64,000 bases of DNA, from NCBI GenBank assembly GCA_910589375.1, contig CAJUTK010000002.1, forward strand, positions 1-64,000, given 5' to 3'. Positions 17,329 through 26,482 of the stretch are shown piece after piece (positions within the stretch are counted from its first letter, which is position 1; every line of letters begins with the position of its first letter). Source of the DNA: an uncultured Bacilli bacterium. Its GTDB lineage: Bacteria; Bacillota_I; Bacilli_A; RF39; UBA660. The translations under genes were made by a program, and so were the position numbers. The notes below the pieces were generated by a model. The model was not told where the DNA came from and did not search any database. It saw only the letters and a list, made by a program, of their open reading frames with translations.

Positions 17329-18064
17329 ATGATGAAGAAAATCATAATTTTCCTTGTTTCTTTATTTGTTTTTCCAGTTTTAGTATTTGCTACAAAATAT
17401 ACGGTATCTAAAAATCCTGTAGTTATTGATATTCCAGATACTTTTACAGTTTTTATATTAGATAATTATAAAGGAAATAAACAATTAGAAATGTATGACT
17501 TAACAGAAAATGATGTAGAAACTGTTTTTGAACTTAATAGAGCTTACATGTATGCTATATGATATAGAAGATGGAATCGAAATTTTTGCGATAAAGTATT
17601 ATTATATTGGAGATTTTAGAAAGAAAAGTAATTCTGAAATAGAGGAAGTAATGAAAGAATATGTTTCTACTAGCGAAGAAAAAAATTTTAAGATAGTAGA
17701 TAGTTTTATTCAATAAATTAATGGCTTACCTTTTTGTATTGTTGAGTATGATGCTAGTATTGCCAATATTGTGGACTATTTTACTGTTTTAAATAACGCC
17801 ATATATATTTTTAAATTTCAATCTGTTAATTCATTTACAGAGGAAGATAGAGAGATATTTAGAAATATTATGGATACGGTATCCATTTCTACAGAGATAA
17901 TTCGTTATAATTATGTATCTATAATAGGAATAGTTCTTTTGGTAATAGCAGGAATTATTTTTCTAGTAAAAAGAAAAATGGACAAAACAAAATGTCCTTA
18001 TTGTAAATTAAAAATTAATCCTAGGATGGAATTTTGTCCAAGATGTGGCAATTGTATAAAATAG
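17329..18064 (+). pseudogene. Frameshifted gene for a secreted or anchored protein with zinc-ribbon tail
   Basis: Three pieces read as one protein. Frame 1 from ATG 17329 gives a signal peptide (IIIFLVSLFVFPVLVFA) and continues to about 17550. The match then shifts to frame 2 (YDIEDGIEIFAIKYYYIGDF), which meets a TAA at 17714-17716 and continues in the same frame (INGLPFCIVEYD) to a transmembrane segment and a C-terminal zinc ribbon, CPYC...CPRC. So one frameshift and one in-frame stop break the gene. It starts directly after the PAP2-DgkA stop. The family is not recognised. Sequencing error could explain one lesion, less easily both. Confidence 0.7.
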
Positions 18065-18087
18065 AACTTTTTGTTCTATTTTTTTTG
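18058..18087 (+). terminator. Terminator after the broken gene
   Basis: AAATAGAAC / GTTCTATTT with a five-T loop and an eight-T run. Confidence 0.85.
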
Positions 18088-18201
18088 AATTAAAAAGATT
18101 GACTTTCTAGTAAGCTCAATGTATACTACTATCTTGAATAATTCTACTTATATGTGACAAAATACGACTATTAGATTTAGTACAATTTAGTTGGTGATGA
18201 T

Positions 18202-18666
18202 ATGAAAAAATATTTATTCTCTATTTTTGTTGCATTAATAGTTGGCTTTGTTATGGCAAAGGTATTTTTAGAACAATATGATTCTTATCAAGGTATTAAA
18301 TTTACTTCTAATTCGGGGGAAATGGTTTACTTTATTAAATTTAATTCTTATCCTTCTATAAAGGAAATGGAAAAAAATACGTTATCTCTTACCAATTATA
18401 TTTATAAGAAAAATGTAGATGTTTATGATGTGTATATCGGAATAACAAATGATTATGAAAATTTAATTAAACTCAATAATTATTTTAGTTCTTTAGGGTA
18501 TAATACTTTTACAGAGGAGTTTTTAATAACAAATAAAGAATTCTTATTGGAGTTAAAAAATTATGATTCTATTTTAAAGAGTACAGAAGATACTGTTGTT
18601 ATTTCTTCTATCAATAGTCAAATACTAGAAAAATATGAGGAACTTATAAATGGTAGTAAAGATTAA
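18202..18666 (+). CDS. Membrane-anchored SPOR-like protein
   Basis: 154 residues: one N-terminal transmembrane helix (LFSIFVALIVGFVMAKVFL) and an external domain. The region MVYFIKFNSY...VYDVYIGITNDYENLIKLNNYF...GYNTF has the strand-helix-strand-helix rhythm and Y-x-V-Y-x-G turn of SPOR peptidoglycan-binding domains. Its place directly before radC matches spoIIB in Bacillus, so it may be a divergent SpoIIB-like septal protein. That link is positional inference; similarity is weak. It overlaps radC by 17 bases. Confidence 0.5.
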   Translation: MKKYLFSIFVALIVGFVMAKVFLEQYDSYQGIKFTSNSGEMVYFIKFNSYPSIKEMEKNTLSLTNYIYKKNVDVYDVYIGITNDYENLIKLNNYFSSLGYNTFTEEFLITNKEFLLELKNYDSILKSTEDTVVISSINSQILEKYEELINGSKD

Positions 18667-19342
18667 ACAATTACCACCTTTAGAAAGGCCTTATGAGAAA
18701 TTAGAACTTTATGGTGTGGAGAGTTTGTCAAATGAAGAATTATTAGCAATTTTATTAAAGACTGGATTTAAAGATATTTCTTCAAAAGAATTATCAAGTA
18801 TGATTATTTCTAAAGTAGATTCTATTTCTGATTTAAAAAGTTTATCTTATGAAAAATTAATTTCTATGAAAGGAATAGGAAAATCAAAAGCGTGCACTAT
18901 TCTTGCTTCTATTGAGTTAGCTAGGAGAATAGAAGAAGATAAATATGAAATTAAGAATAGGAAACTAACCAGTAGTGAAATGGTGTATGAGTATTATAAA
19001 TTAAAAATAGGTGATAAAAAACAAGAATATTTTTATGTTGTATACTTAGATAATGCTAAAAATATTATTCGTGATAAGTTACTTTTTATTGGGACTATCA
19101 ATTATAGTGTTGTTCATCCAAGAGAAGTTTTTAAAGAAGCATATATGCTTTCTGCAAGTGCTATTATCTGTGTACATAATCATCCATCTGGAAATATATT
19201 TCCTAGTAAAGAGGATATTGAAATTACTCAAAAATTAGAAGAAGTAGGAATATTACTTGGTATAAAAGTTTTAGATCACTTGATAATAGGGAGTCAAAAT
19301 TATTATAGTTTTTTAGAAAATAGAGATATAGAAAGAAGTTAG
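18650..19342 (+). CDS. radC: RadC-family JAB/MPN domain protein
   Basis: 230 residues with the N-terminal helix-hairpin-helix part (ISMKGIGKSKACTILA) and the C-terminal JAB/MPN metal site: CVHNHPSGN followed by SKEDIEIT, giving H-x-H-x(7-8)-S-x2-D. The biochemical role of RadC is unsettled despite the name. The ATG at 18650 has GAGGAAC before it and overlaps the SPOR-like gene, so the two are coupled. The mreC gene starts 8 bases later, the Bacillus order except that mreB is missing. Confidence 0.93.
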   Translation: MVVKIKQLPPLERPYEKLELYGVESLSNEELLAILLKTGFKDISSKELSSMIISKVDSISDLKSLSYEKLISMKGIGKSKACTILASIELARRIEEDKYEIKNRKLTSSEMVYEYYKLKIGDKKQEYFYVVYLDNAKNIIRDKLLFIGTINYSVVHPREVFKEAYMLSASAIICVHNHPSGNIFPSKEDIEITQKLEEVGILLGIKVLDHLIIGSQNYYSFLENRDIERS

Positions 19343-19350
19343 GTGATACT

Positions 19351-20211
19351 ATGAATCGTAGGCGCGAAAATAGAAAGAAGTATATCATTTTAGTAAGTGT
19401 AATCATTTCTTTGCTTCTTTTATGGGTGACAGCTTATTCTATTGCAACAGATAGAAAGTTGACTATTGTAGAAAAAGCAATTAAAGATACTGTTTTAACA
19501 GTAGGGGATGTTTTAGCGACTCCTATTAGGTATGTAAAAAGTAAATGGGAAATTCTTTCTAATAGTGAAGAAATCTATGATAAATATGAAGAAATCTTAA
19601 AAGAGCATAGTACCCTAGAACAATATGAAGAAACGGTAAGAGAGTTGGAGGAAGAAAATAGTAAACTAAAAAAATTGATGGATTTAGATAGCTCTTTGTC
19701 TTCTTATGAAAAAATTCATGCAACAGTAATGAATAGAAATATGAATTATTGGTTGGATTCTTTTACAATCAATAAAGGATCATCCTCTGGAATAGAAGAG
19801 AGTATGGCTGTAGTAGGAAATGGTGGTTTAATTGGGTATATATCCCAAGTAAGTAATTATACTAGTACTGTTAAATTATTAACGAATTCTAATCTTTCTA
19901 GACCAGTTTCTGTTAAAATTCAAATTTCAAAAGATAAGTATGCTTATGGATTACTAACAGGATATGATAGAGAAAAGAAAGCATATGCTATAGAAGGTAT
20001 TAGTGATTATGGACAAATACCAGTGAGTGCGAAAGTAACTACTACAGGCTTAAGTGACAGATTTCCTAGTGGATTATTAGTGGGATCAGTATTGGATATT
20101 CAAACAGATAGCTTTGATTTAGCAAAGGTAGTGTACGTAAAACCATCCACTGCTATAGATGACATTTCTTTTGTATCAGTATTAATACGTGAAGGAGATA
20201 TTACAAAATGA
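19351..20211 (+). CDS. mreC: Rod shape-determining protein MreC
   Basis: 286 residues: basic N-terminus, one membrane helix (IILVSVIISLLLLWVTAYSI), a coiled coil (about 75-112, KYEEILKEHSTLEQYEETV) and the beta-barrel pair with GIEESMAVVGNGGLIGYI and later PSGLLVGSVLDI. It organises elongation-phase wall synthesis at the membrane with MreD, PBP2 and RodA. It overlaps mreD by four bases (ATGA). No mreB is adjacent. Confidence 0.92.
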   Translation: MNRRRENRKKYIILVSVIISLLLLWVTAYSIATDRKLTIVEKAIKDTVLTVGDVLATPIRYVKSKWEILSNSEEIYDKYEEILKEHSTLEQYEETVRELEEENSKLKKLMDLDSSLSSYEKIHATVMNRNMNYWLDSFTINKGSSSGIEESMAVVGNGGLIGYISQVSNYTSTVKLLTNSNLSRPVSVKIQISKDKYAYGLLTGYDREKKAYAIEGISDYGQIPVSAKVTTTGLSDRFPSGLLVGSVLDIQTDSFDLAKVVYVKPSTAIDDISFVSVLIREGDITK

Positions 20212-20720
20212 TTTTTCTAGTAATAATTTCTTTTCTTTTAGATGGAATATTTTTTAGTTCCCTAAATTCTAATACTTTATTTTGTCCATTATTTTCTATC
20301 CTTTCTATCTTAATAATTTATCCAATGCTTATTAGTGATAATAACAAATATTATATTATTTGTGGAATTTTAGGAATACTATATGATATTTGCTATGCCA
20401 ATACATTATTTTTACATTTCTTTATATTTATTGGATTTGGCATTTTTGTTTCCTTTTTATTTAGAAAAGTTTCTGTCAATGTTTTAAATACATATTTAAT
20501 AGGAATATCAGGAATTGTATTATATAGATTATTTCATGCTCTTTTTTTCGTTGGATTATTCTTTTCCAATTGGAGTTTAAATTTACTATTAAAGAGTATC
20601 TTTTCGTCTATCATTATAAATAGTATTTATTTACTTTGTTTTTATTTTATAGCAAAAAAAATAAGAATAAATTTAAGAAAGAAAAAATATAAGTTGTTAA
20701 AAGTTCAAAAAAGCGAATAA
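20208..20720 (+). CDS. mreD: Rod shape-determining protein MreD
   Basis: 170 residues, almost entirely hydrophobic with five or six membrane segments, starting inside the end of mreC. Position, size and composition fit MreD, whose sequence is poorly conserved. GLIYDICY-like GILYDICYANTLFLH matches the usual G-x-x-x-D segment. Confidence 0.82.
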   Translation: MIFLVIISFLLDGIFFSSLNSNTLFCPLFSILSILIIYPMLISDNNKYYIICGILGILYDICYANTLFLHFFIFIGFGIFVSFLFRKVSVNVLNTYLIGISGIVLYRLFHALFFVGLFFSNWSLNLLLKSIFSSIIINSIYLLCFYFIAKKIRINLRKKKYKLLKVQKSE

Positions 20721-20737
20721 TCATTCTAATATTTTAG

Positions 20738-20751
20738 AATACATTTGTTCG
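20738..20751 (+). promoter_or_regulatory. Candidate LexA/SOS box upstream of recA
   Basis: AATACATTTGTTCG matches the Bacillus SOS box CGAACATATGTTCG at 10 of 14 positions, with a perfect right half, and lies 9 bases before the recA minus 35. A separate hairpin, ATTCTAA/TTAGAAT, sits at 20723-20740 and partly overlaps it. Confidence 0.4.
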
Positions 20752-20760
20752 ATAAAACTA

Positions 20761-20789
20761 TTGACAACTTTTTTTATGCGTAGTATAAT
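20761..20789 (+). promoter_or_regulatory. recA promoter
   Basis: Consensus TTGACA, 17-base spacer, TATAAT. Confidence 0.88.
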
Positions 20790-20820
20790 GAAGTCATGAA
20801 CAATTGAAGGAGGAAATGAT

Positions 20821-21846
20821 ATGGCAAAAACATCTGGTGATAAAACTCTTGATCAAGTAATGGCAGATATTGAAAAACAATTTGGTAAAGGTGCTGTCAT
20901 GAAATTAGGTGATCATGAACATCAAAAGATAGATACAATACCTAGTGGATCCATTGCATTAGACGCAGCACTTGGAATTGGTGGATATCCAAAAGGAAGA
21001 ATTATAGAAATTTACGGACCTGAATCTAGTGGTAAAACTACATTTGCATTACATGCAATTTCAGAAGCACAAAAAAAGGGAGGAAGAGCTGCTTTTATAG
21101 ATGCTGAACACGCATTAGACCCTTTATATGCTGCTAAAATTGGTGTAAATATTGATGAATTATTATTGAGTCAGCCTGATAATGGAGAGCAAGCTCTTGA
21201 AATTTGTGAAGCACTTGTTCGTAGTGGAGCGATTAGTGTTATTGTAATCGACTCTGTAGCAGCTTTAGTACCACAAGCAGAAATAGAAGGAGAAATGGGT
21301 GATTCCCATGTTGGCTTACAGGCAAGGTTAATGAGCCAAGCTCTTAGAAAATTATCTGGTATTATTAATAAAACAAATACAGTTTGTATTTTTATTAATC
21401 AATTACGTGAAAAAGTAGGGGTATTTTATGGAAATCCAGAGACTACACCTGGTGGTAGGGCTCTTAAATTTTATGCCTCTGTTCGCTTAGAAATAAGAAG
21501 AGGAGAACAAATTAAATTAGGCTCTGATGTAATTGGAAATAAAGCAAATATTAAAGTTGTAAAAAATAAAATGGCACCACCTTTTAAAACTTGTACAGTA
21601 GATATCATGTATGGAGAAGGTGTTTCCCTTATTGGAGAAATTGTAGATTTAGCAACAGAAGCAGGAGTACTAGAAAAAAGTGGATCTTGGTATGCTTACC
21701 AAGGAGACAAAGTAGGTCAAGGTAAAGAAAATGTTAAGGATTGGTTGAAAAAAAATCCTGATAAATGTGCAGAAATTGAAAAGCAAGTGCGTGACTATTA
21801 TGCAGAAAATGATACTTTATCTATTGGTAGTACAGAAGAAGAATAA
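20821..21846 (+). CDS. recA: Recombinase RecA
   Basis: Strand-exchange ATPase that also triggers LexA cleavage. 341 residues with Walker A GPESSGKT, the IDAEHALDP segment, Walker B VIVIDSVAALVP, loop 2 NQLREKVGVFYGNPETTPGG and a short acidic tail (GSTEEE). AAGGAGG sets the ATG. Its promoter matches consensus exactly, with a possible SOS box before it and a terminator after it. It is followed by rny, as in Bacillus. Confidence 0.98.
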   Translation: MAKTSGDKTLDQVMADIEKQFGKGAVMKLGDHEHQKIDTIPSGSIALDAALGIGGYPKGRIIEIYGPESSGKTTFALHAISEAQKKGGRAAFIDAEHALDPLYAAKIGVNIDELLLSQPDNGEQALEICEALVRSGAISVIVIDSVAALVPQAEIEGEMGDSHVGLQARLMSQALRKLSGIINKTNTVCIFINQLREKVGVFYGNPETTPGGRALKFYASVRLEIRRGEQIKLGSDVIGNKANIKVVKNKMAPPFKTCTVDIMYGEGVSLIGEIVDLATEAGVLEKSGSWYAYQGDKVGQGKENVKDWLKKNPDKCAEIEKQVRDYYAENDTLSIGSTEEE

Positions 21847-21873
21847 AAGCAAAAGAAATCCTTTTGCTTTTTT
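21845..21873 (+). terminator. recA terminator
   Basis: AAAAGCAAAAG / CTTTTGCTTTT perfect stem followed by Ts. Confidence 0.88.
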
Positions 21874-21875
21874 AC

Positions 21876-21904
21876 TTGACTTCTTATTCAATCCATTTTA
21901 AAAT
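21876..21904 (+). promoter_or_regulatory. rny promoter
   Basis: TTGACT, 17 bases, TAAAAT, directly after the recA terminator. Confidence 0.6.
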
Positions 21905-21913
21905 AGTAGTAGA

Positions 21914-21928
21914 GTGATTGATAATCAC
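21914..21928 (+). repeat. Inverted repeat in the rny 5' leader
   Basis: GTGATT-gat-AATCAC, a perfect 6-bp palindrome just downstream of the likely transcription start. It could be an operator or small hairpin; no known site was matched. Confidence 0.35.
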
Positions 21929-21954
21929 TTGCTATAGAAATGGAGGAAATTTAA

Positions 21955-23508
21955 ATGCCAAGTATTTTAATCTCCATTTTGCTAGTCCTAATCGGACTTG
22001 TTGTTGGAATAATTGTAATGTTTATATTTAATTATATAAGAGGTATAAAAACAGCTGAGAGTGTAGAAAATATATTAGGAAATGCCAAATTAGAGGCAGA
22101 TAAAATTAAAAAGGATTATTTAGCAGAAGCGAAAGAGGAGGTCAATCAGTTAACTAAAAAAGCTGAAGAAGAAATTCGTGAGAAGAAAGAAGAACTAAAA
22201 AAGACAGAACAACGCTTGGATTCTCGTGAGGAAAATATTGATAGAAGAGATCAATCTTTGCAAAATCGCGAAGCTCTATTAGAAGAGAAAGAAAATAATC
22301 TGATTAATAAACAAAATGATATCCAAGACGAACAGGCAAAAGTGGAAGAAATAAAGAAACAACAATATGATTTATTAGAAAAAATAGCTGGATATACAAA
22401 AGATAAAGCTAGAGAAATTGTTATGAAAAAAGTGGAAGAGGAGATGTCACTTGAAATCGCCTCTTACATAAAAGAAAAAGAGACAGAAGCTGCATTAGTA
22501 GCAGATAAGAATGCTAAAAATATGATTGTTTCATCTATGCAGAAATATGCTAGTGACATGGCTTCTGAACAAACAGTAACAGTAGTGGATTTACCAAGTG
22601 AAGACATGAAAGGTAGAATTATTGGTAGAGAAGGTAGAAATATTAGAACAATAGAAGCAGTAACTGGTGTAGATTTAATTATTGACGATACGCCAGAGGC
22701 AATTGTTCTATCAAGTTTTGATCCATTACGCCGTGAAATTGCTAGAATTACAATTGATACTTTAATTAAGGATGGTAGAATTCACCCTGCTAGAATTGAA
22801 GAGATTTATGATAAAACGGCAAAAGAAATGAAATCTAAAATATTAGAGTATGGTGATGCAGCTTTATTTGATCTTGGAATTACAAAAATGGATTCTGAGT
22901 TAATTGAAGTAATTGGTAAATTGCATTTTAGAACTAGTTATGGACAAAATGTACTTACCCATTCCATAGAAGTTGCTCATTTAGCTGGAATTATGGCAGC
23001 TGAATTAGGAGAAAATGTTATGCTTGCAAAACGAGCAGGATTATTACATGATATTGGAAAAGCAATTGATCATGAAATGGAAGGTAGTCATGTTGAAATT
23101 GGAGCATCTTTAGCAAAACGATATAAAGAAAATGATATTGTTATTAATGCTATTGAATCTCATCATGGTGATACAGAACCTACTTCTATTATATCTGAGT
23201 TAGTAGCTATAGCTGATGCTGTATCTGCAAGTAGACCAGGTGCTAGAAATGATTCTTTAGAGAACTATGTACAGAGATTACATGACTTAGAGGGAATTGC
23301 TAATGATATTAATGGTGTTGACAAGTCTTATGCAATGCAAGCTGGTAGGGAACTTCGTGTAGTTGTAAAACCAGAAGAAGTAGATGATGTTACTAGCCAC
23401 AAGATAGCTCGTGATATTAAGAATAAGATTGAGGAACAACTTCAATATCCAGGTACTATTAAAGTAACGGTTATTAGAGAAACTAGAGCAACAGAAGAAG
23501 CTAAATAG
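21955..23508 (+). CDS. rny: Ribonuclease Y
   Basis: Membrane-bound endoribonuclease that initiates mRNA decay in Firmicutes. 517 residues: N-terminal membrane anchor (SILISILLVLIGLVVGIIVM), a long charged coiled coil to about residue 200, a KH domain (GRIIGREGRNIRTIEAVTG), and the HD domain with H-SIEVAHLAG and LLHDIGKAIDHE. Length is standard. It follows recA as in Bacillus and carries its own promoter and terminator. Confidence 0.96.
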   Translation: MPSILISILLVLIGLVVGIIVMFIFNYIRGIKTAESVENILGNAKLEADKIKKDYLAEAKEEVNQLTKKAEEEIREKKEELKKTEQRLDSREENIDRRDQSLQNREALLEEKENNLINKQNDIQDEQAKVEEIKKQQYDLLEKIAGYTKDKAREIVMKKVEEEMSLEIASYIKEKETEAALVADKNAKNMIVSSMQKYASDMASEQTVTVVDLPSEDMKGRIIGREGRNIRTIEAVTGVDLIIDDTPEAIVLSSFDPLRREIARITIDTLIKDGRIHPARIEEIYDKTAKEMKSKILEYGDAALFDLGITKMDSELIEVIGKLHFRTSYGQNVLTHSIEVAHLAGIMAAELGENVMLAKRAGLLHDIGKAIDHEMEGSHVEIGASLAKRYKENDIVINAIESHHGDTEPTSIISELVAIADAVSASRPGARNDSLENYVQRLHDLEGIANDINGVDKSYAMQAGRELRVVVKPEEVDDVTSHKIARDIKNKIEEQLQYPGTIKVTVIRETRATEEAK

Positions 23509-23519
23509 GCTTCTTTTTT
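23496..23519 (+). terminator. rny terminator
   Basis: AGAAGC / GCTTCT with a seven-base loop that includes the stop codon, then a T-run. Confidence 0.75.
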
Positions 23520-23610
23520 CTTACTCTATGTTAGAATGATGATAAGGAGTGCTGAGTAATATGTCAAAATATTGATGGTAAAAATCTTTATTTTGCTTTA
23601 AAAACAAATT

Positions 23611-23643
23611 AGTCAAAAAAGAAAGTACATCCTTATGATGTAC
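23611..23643 (-). terminator. mgtE terminator
   Basis: GTACATC / GATGTAC stem; on the minus strand it is followed by TTTCTTTTTT. Confidence 0.75.
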
Positions 23644-23645
23644 AT

Positions 23646-24983
23646 TTATAGTCCTAAAAAGGCACTAGCAATTTGAAAATATACTAGTAAAGATAAGGCA
23701 TCGACAATAGTTGTGATAATGGGATTAGCCATAACCGCGGGGTCTAAATGTATTTTATCAGCTAATATTGGTAGAATAGCTCCAATTATTTTAGCAAGCA
23801 TTACTGTTAGAAATAGGGCAATACATACAATACTTGCAAAAAGAATAGATATTTTATCAAATACTAATAGTTTTATGAAATTACAAATTGCTAAGGTAAG
23901 TCCACAAATAATACCTACTGAAAATTCCTTTGCTAAAACTTTTATACTATCTTTAAATTTTACTTCATTTAAAGATAATGCACGAATGATGGTAACAGAA
24001 GATTGACCACCAGCATTACCACCAGTACCCATAATCATAGGTATAAAAACGGTGAGTGTGGCATAACTAGCTAGTGCAGATTCATAATTAGCAATAATAG
24101 CACCTGTGAAAGTCGCACTAATCATAAGAAATAATAACCATGGCATTCTACTTTTGTAAATATCCCAAAGCCCTAAATTTAAATATGGTTTTTCGGTAGG
24201 AACAATGGCTGCCATTTTTTCAATATCTTCTGTTGTTTCTTCTTCTATAATATCCATAATATCATCAATTGTAATAATACCAACTAAACGATTTTCACTA
24301 TCTACAACAGGCATGGAAGTTACATCATATTTTTTAAACATTTTAGAAACTTCTTCTTGGTCATCTAAGGTATTGATGACATGTGGTACACTTTCCATCA
24401 AATCCTTAATGATGATATTATCATCCGCTAAAATGAGATGCTTTAAAGAGATAGTTCCTACTAATTCTCTTTTTTTATCGATAACATAGCAGAAATCAAT
24501 TGTCTCTTTATCAATGGCTTCTCTTTTTATTCTTTTAATAGCTTCTTTAACAGTAACGAAATCCTTAATATCCATAAATTCAACAGTCATAATACTTCCT
24601 GCAGAATCTTCTGGATATTTTAGAAGTAAATTGATATCACGCCTTGTTTCAGGTGTGGTATTTTCAAGAATTTTTTGAATGACATTAGCAGGCATTTCTT
24701 CCATTAAGTCAGTTGCATCATCTGCATACATATCATCAATGATAGTAGCAGCTTCTTTGTCGGTAAGAGAAGCGATAATTGTTTGTTGATAGTGAATTCC
24801 TAAGAAAGAAAAAGTCTCTGCAGCAATACTTTTTGGAAGTAATCTAAAAAATGTAATTAAATGATCTTCACTTTCAAGATTTTCTAAAATTTCAGCTATA
24901 TCCGCTTCTTCTAATTTAATAATTTCTTCTTTAAATTCAGAATATTTTTTATTCTTGATAAGATTTTCAATTTGTTTTTTCAT
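23646..24983 (-). CDS. mgtE: MgtE-type magnesium transporter
   Basis: Magnesium channel gated by cytosolic Mg. 445 residues in the usual order: N-domain of helical repeats (LLPKSIAAETFSFL, DATDLMEEMP), a CBS pair (about 130-250, with FVTVKEAI and YDVTSMPVVDSENRLVGIIT), a connecting helix, then five membrane helices with the pore motif PIMMGTGGNAGGQSS written here as IPMIMGTGGNAGGQSSVT. It has a good AAAGGAGG site. Only about 136 bases separate it from the divergent gene and no M-box riboswitch fold was recognised there. Confidence 0.96.
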   Translation of the reverse strand: MKKQIENLIKNKKYSEFKEEIIKLEEADIAEILENLESEDHLITFFRLLPKSIAAETFSFLGIHYQQTIIASLTDKEAATIIDDMYADDATDLMEEMPANVIQKILENTTPETRRDINLLLKYPEDSAGSIMTVEFMDIKDFVTVKEAIKRIKREAIDKETIDFCYVIDKKRELVGTISLKHLILADDNIIIKDLMESVPHVINTLDDQEEVSKMFKKYDVTSMPVVDSENRLVGIITIDDIMDIIEEETTEDIEKMAAIVPTEKPYLNLGLWDIYKSRMPWLLFLMISATFTGAIIANYESALASYATLTVFIPMIMGTGGNAGGQSSVTIIRALSLNEVKFKDSIKVLAKEFSVGIICGLTLAICNFIKLLVFDKISILFASIVCIALFLTVMLAKIIGAILPILADKIHLDPAVMANPIITTIVDALSLLVYFQIASAFLGL

Positions 24984-25007
24984 AATGACCTCCTTTAAAC
25001 TTTGCCC

Positions 25008-25036
25008 ATTATAACATAAAAAAGTAGGATTGTATA
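25008..25036 (-). promoter_or_regulatory. mgtE promoter
   Basis: On the minus strand an extended minus 10 TGTTATAAT with TATACA 17 bases upstream. Confidence 0.5.
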
Positions 25037-25070
25037 GTTTCTGTTAAGTAAACTTTAATTGATTTTAAAT

Positions 25071-25101
25071 TTGAAAGATTTAAGAAATATTATGCTATAA
25101 T
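25071..25101 (+). promoter_or_regulatory. Possible promoter of the DUF3592-like gene
   Basis: TTGAAA, 19 bases, TATAAT; the minus 10 is perfect, the spacer long. Confidence 0.4.
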
Positions 25102-25119
25102 CAATTTAGAGGTGTTAGT

Positions 25120-25806
25120 ATGAATAAGATATTAAAGATTTTAGGTAGTATATTTTTGGTTATTGGCATTATGATGCTTAGTGCAGGATTATATTTCAAA
25201 ATATCTTTTGAAGAATTCCGTAAAAATGCGAAAGAAACAACTGCTGTTATTACTAGTATTAGTGGTACTGGTGATTCTAATAATGTGCTAGTAGAATTTA
25301 TAGTAGATGGAACAAGATATAGTGGCTCTTTAAACTACTATAATTCCAATATGTATGTTGGAAAAGAAGAAAAAATCTATTATCAAATAGATAATCCTAA
25401 CAAATTTAAATCTAAGAATGGGGAAAATTTATTATCTGTAGTTTTCCTTATTATAGGTGCTGTGTTTCCAATTTTAGGCATTTTGTTTTTAGTAATTCCT
25501 ATTTTAAAATCAAAAAAACAAAAGAGAGTATTATCTTATAATTATGTAATCCAAGCGAGTATTGTTGGATGCAGTATAGATACTACTGTTTCTATAAATG
25601 GTAGATGTCCATATCGTTTAGAAGCCAATTATATTAGCCCATTAGATGGAAAATTATATAGTTATAAAAGCGATGAATTATGGGCTGATGTAACACCAAT
25701 TTTAACGCAGCGACAAATTACAACGATTCCTGTCTATGTAAATCCAAATAATTATGCAGAATATTATATGGATATTAGTGCATTAAAGAATTTAATCGGA
25801 AATTAA
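25120..25806 (+). CDS. DUF3592-like membrane protein
   Basis: 228 residues. Two membrane helices (about 6-26 and 108-130) flank a beta-rich domain with TTAVITSISGTG...NVLVEFIVDG, the pattern of DUF3592, where a strand-rich extracellular segment sits between helices. A second beta domain after the second helix (RCPYRLEANYISPLDGKLY, IPVYVNPNNYAEYYMD) repeats the same theme. Function of the family is unknown. It shares a bidirectional terminator with the convergent gene. Confidence 0.6.
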   Translation: MNKILKILGSIFLVIGIMMLSAGLYFKISFEEFRKNAKETTAVITSISGTGDSNNVLVEFIVDGTRYSGSLNYYNSNMYVGKEEKIYYQIDNPNKFKSKNGENLLSVVFLIIGAVFPILGILFLVIPILKSKKQKRVLSYNYVIQASIVGCSIDTTVSINGRCPYRLEANYISPLDGKLYSYKSDELWADVTPILTQRQITTIPVYVNPNNYAEYYMDISALKNLIGN

Positions 25807-25829
25807 AATACATCCTATGGATGTATTTT
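25805..25829. terminator. Bidirectional terminator
   Basis: AAAATACATCC / GGATGTATTTT with loop TAT, between convergent genes. Confidence 0.85.
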
Positions 25830-26453
25830 TATATGGTATTCTTCTAATTTTTTGAGAATTTTTTCTGTTGCATATTGAATAAAATCGATGATAATTGGCA
25901 TGTCAAATACATACGTTTTCTCCATTTTACTATTTTCAATAATAACCCCCATTTTATCAACTAAAATGGATAATTTATTAATTGGTATTTCATCCATAGT
26001 AATATCAGGAAGAACTATTTCTTCATAAAAAAGAGATAAATCTAATTCATAATAATCAATTAATTCAATATTAAGGTTTGTATAATCTCCATAAATTAAA
26101 TCTGATATTTCTTTTTCTGTAGTACTGATAGTAGATCCATCTAATAATTTAATAGAATTTTCATAGAGTCGTTCCCTAATAAAATTATTAAACCATAATT
26201 TATCTGTATAAAGATGGATAAAGTATCCTAATAGAAAAGGATTATTTAAGGAATCTTTATATTTTTCTAGAAATTCTAAAATGTTAGGAACATCTTCTTT
26301 TGTTTTGGTAAGAAAATGGGATTTTTCTTTAGTTTCTCCAATTTGCTTACTAATATCTGGCGCAATAGAACCTAAAAAAAGAGGATGTTCTTCTAGCCCT
26401 AATACTTTGTTTAATTCTTTAGCAACACAGATATGGATAATTGCAGATGCCAT
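25815..26453 (-). CDS. Zinc-dependent phospholipase C-like hydrolase
   Basis: 212 residues, alpha-helical. The motifs fit the zinc-dependent phospholipase C family found as stand-alone cytosolic hydrolases in Firmicutes: an early HICVAKEL, LGSIAPDIS, KSHFLT, and LGYFIHLYTDKLW, whose His and Asp residues bind metal. No signal peptide is present, unlike secreted toxins of the family. The substrate is unknown. GGTGATAT precedes the ATG. Confidence 0.65.
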   Translation of the reverse strand: MASAIIHICVAKELNKVLGLEEHPLFLGSIAPDISKQIGETKEKSHFLTKTKEDVPNILEFLEKYKDSLNNPFLLGYFIHLYTDKLWFNNFIRERLYENSIKLLDGSTISTTEKEISDLIYGDYTNLNIELIDYYELDLSLFYEEIVLPDITMDEIPINKLSILVDKMGVIIENSKMEKTYVFDMPIIIDFIQYATEKILKKLEEYHIKIHP

Positions 26454-26482
26454 GATATCACCTCATTTTTGATTATATCAAA

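Noticed and set aside
24984..25119. Possible M-box magnesium riboswitch before mgtE
   Set aside because: The gap is only 136 bases, a promoter takes much of it, and no M-box helices were found.
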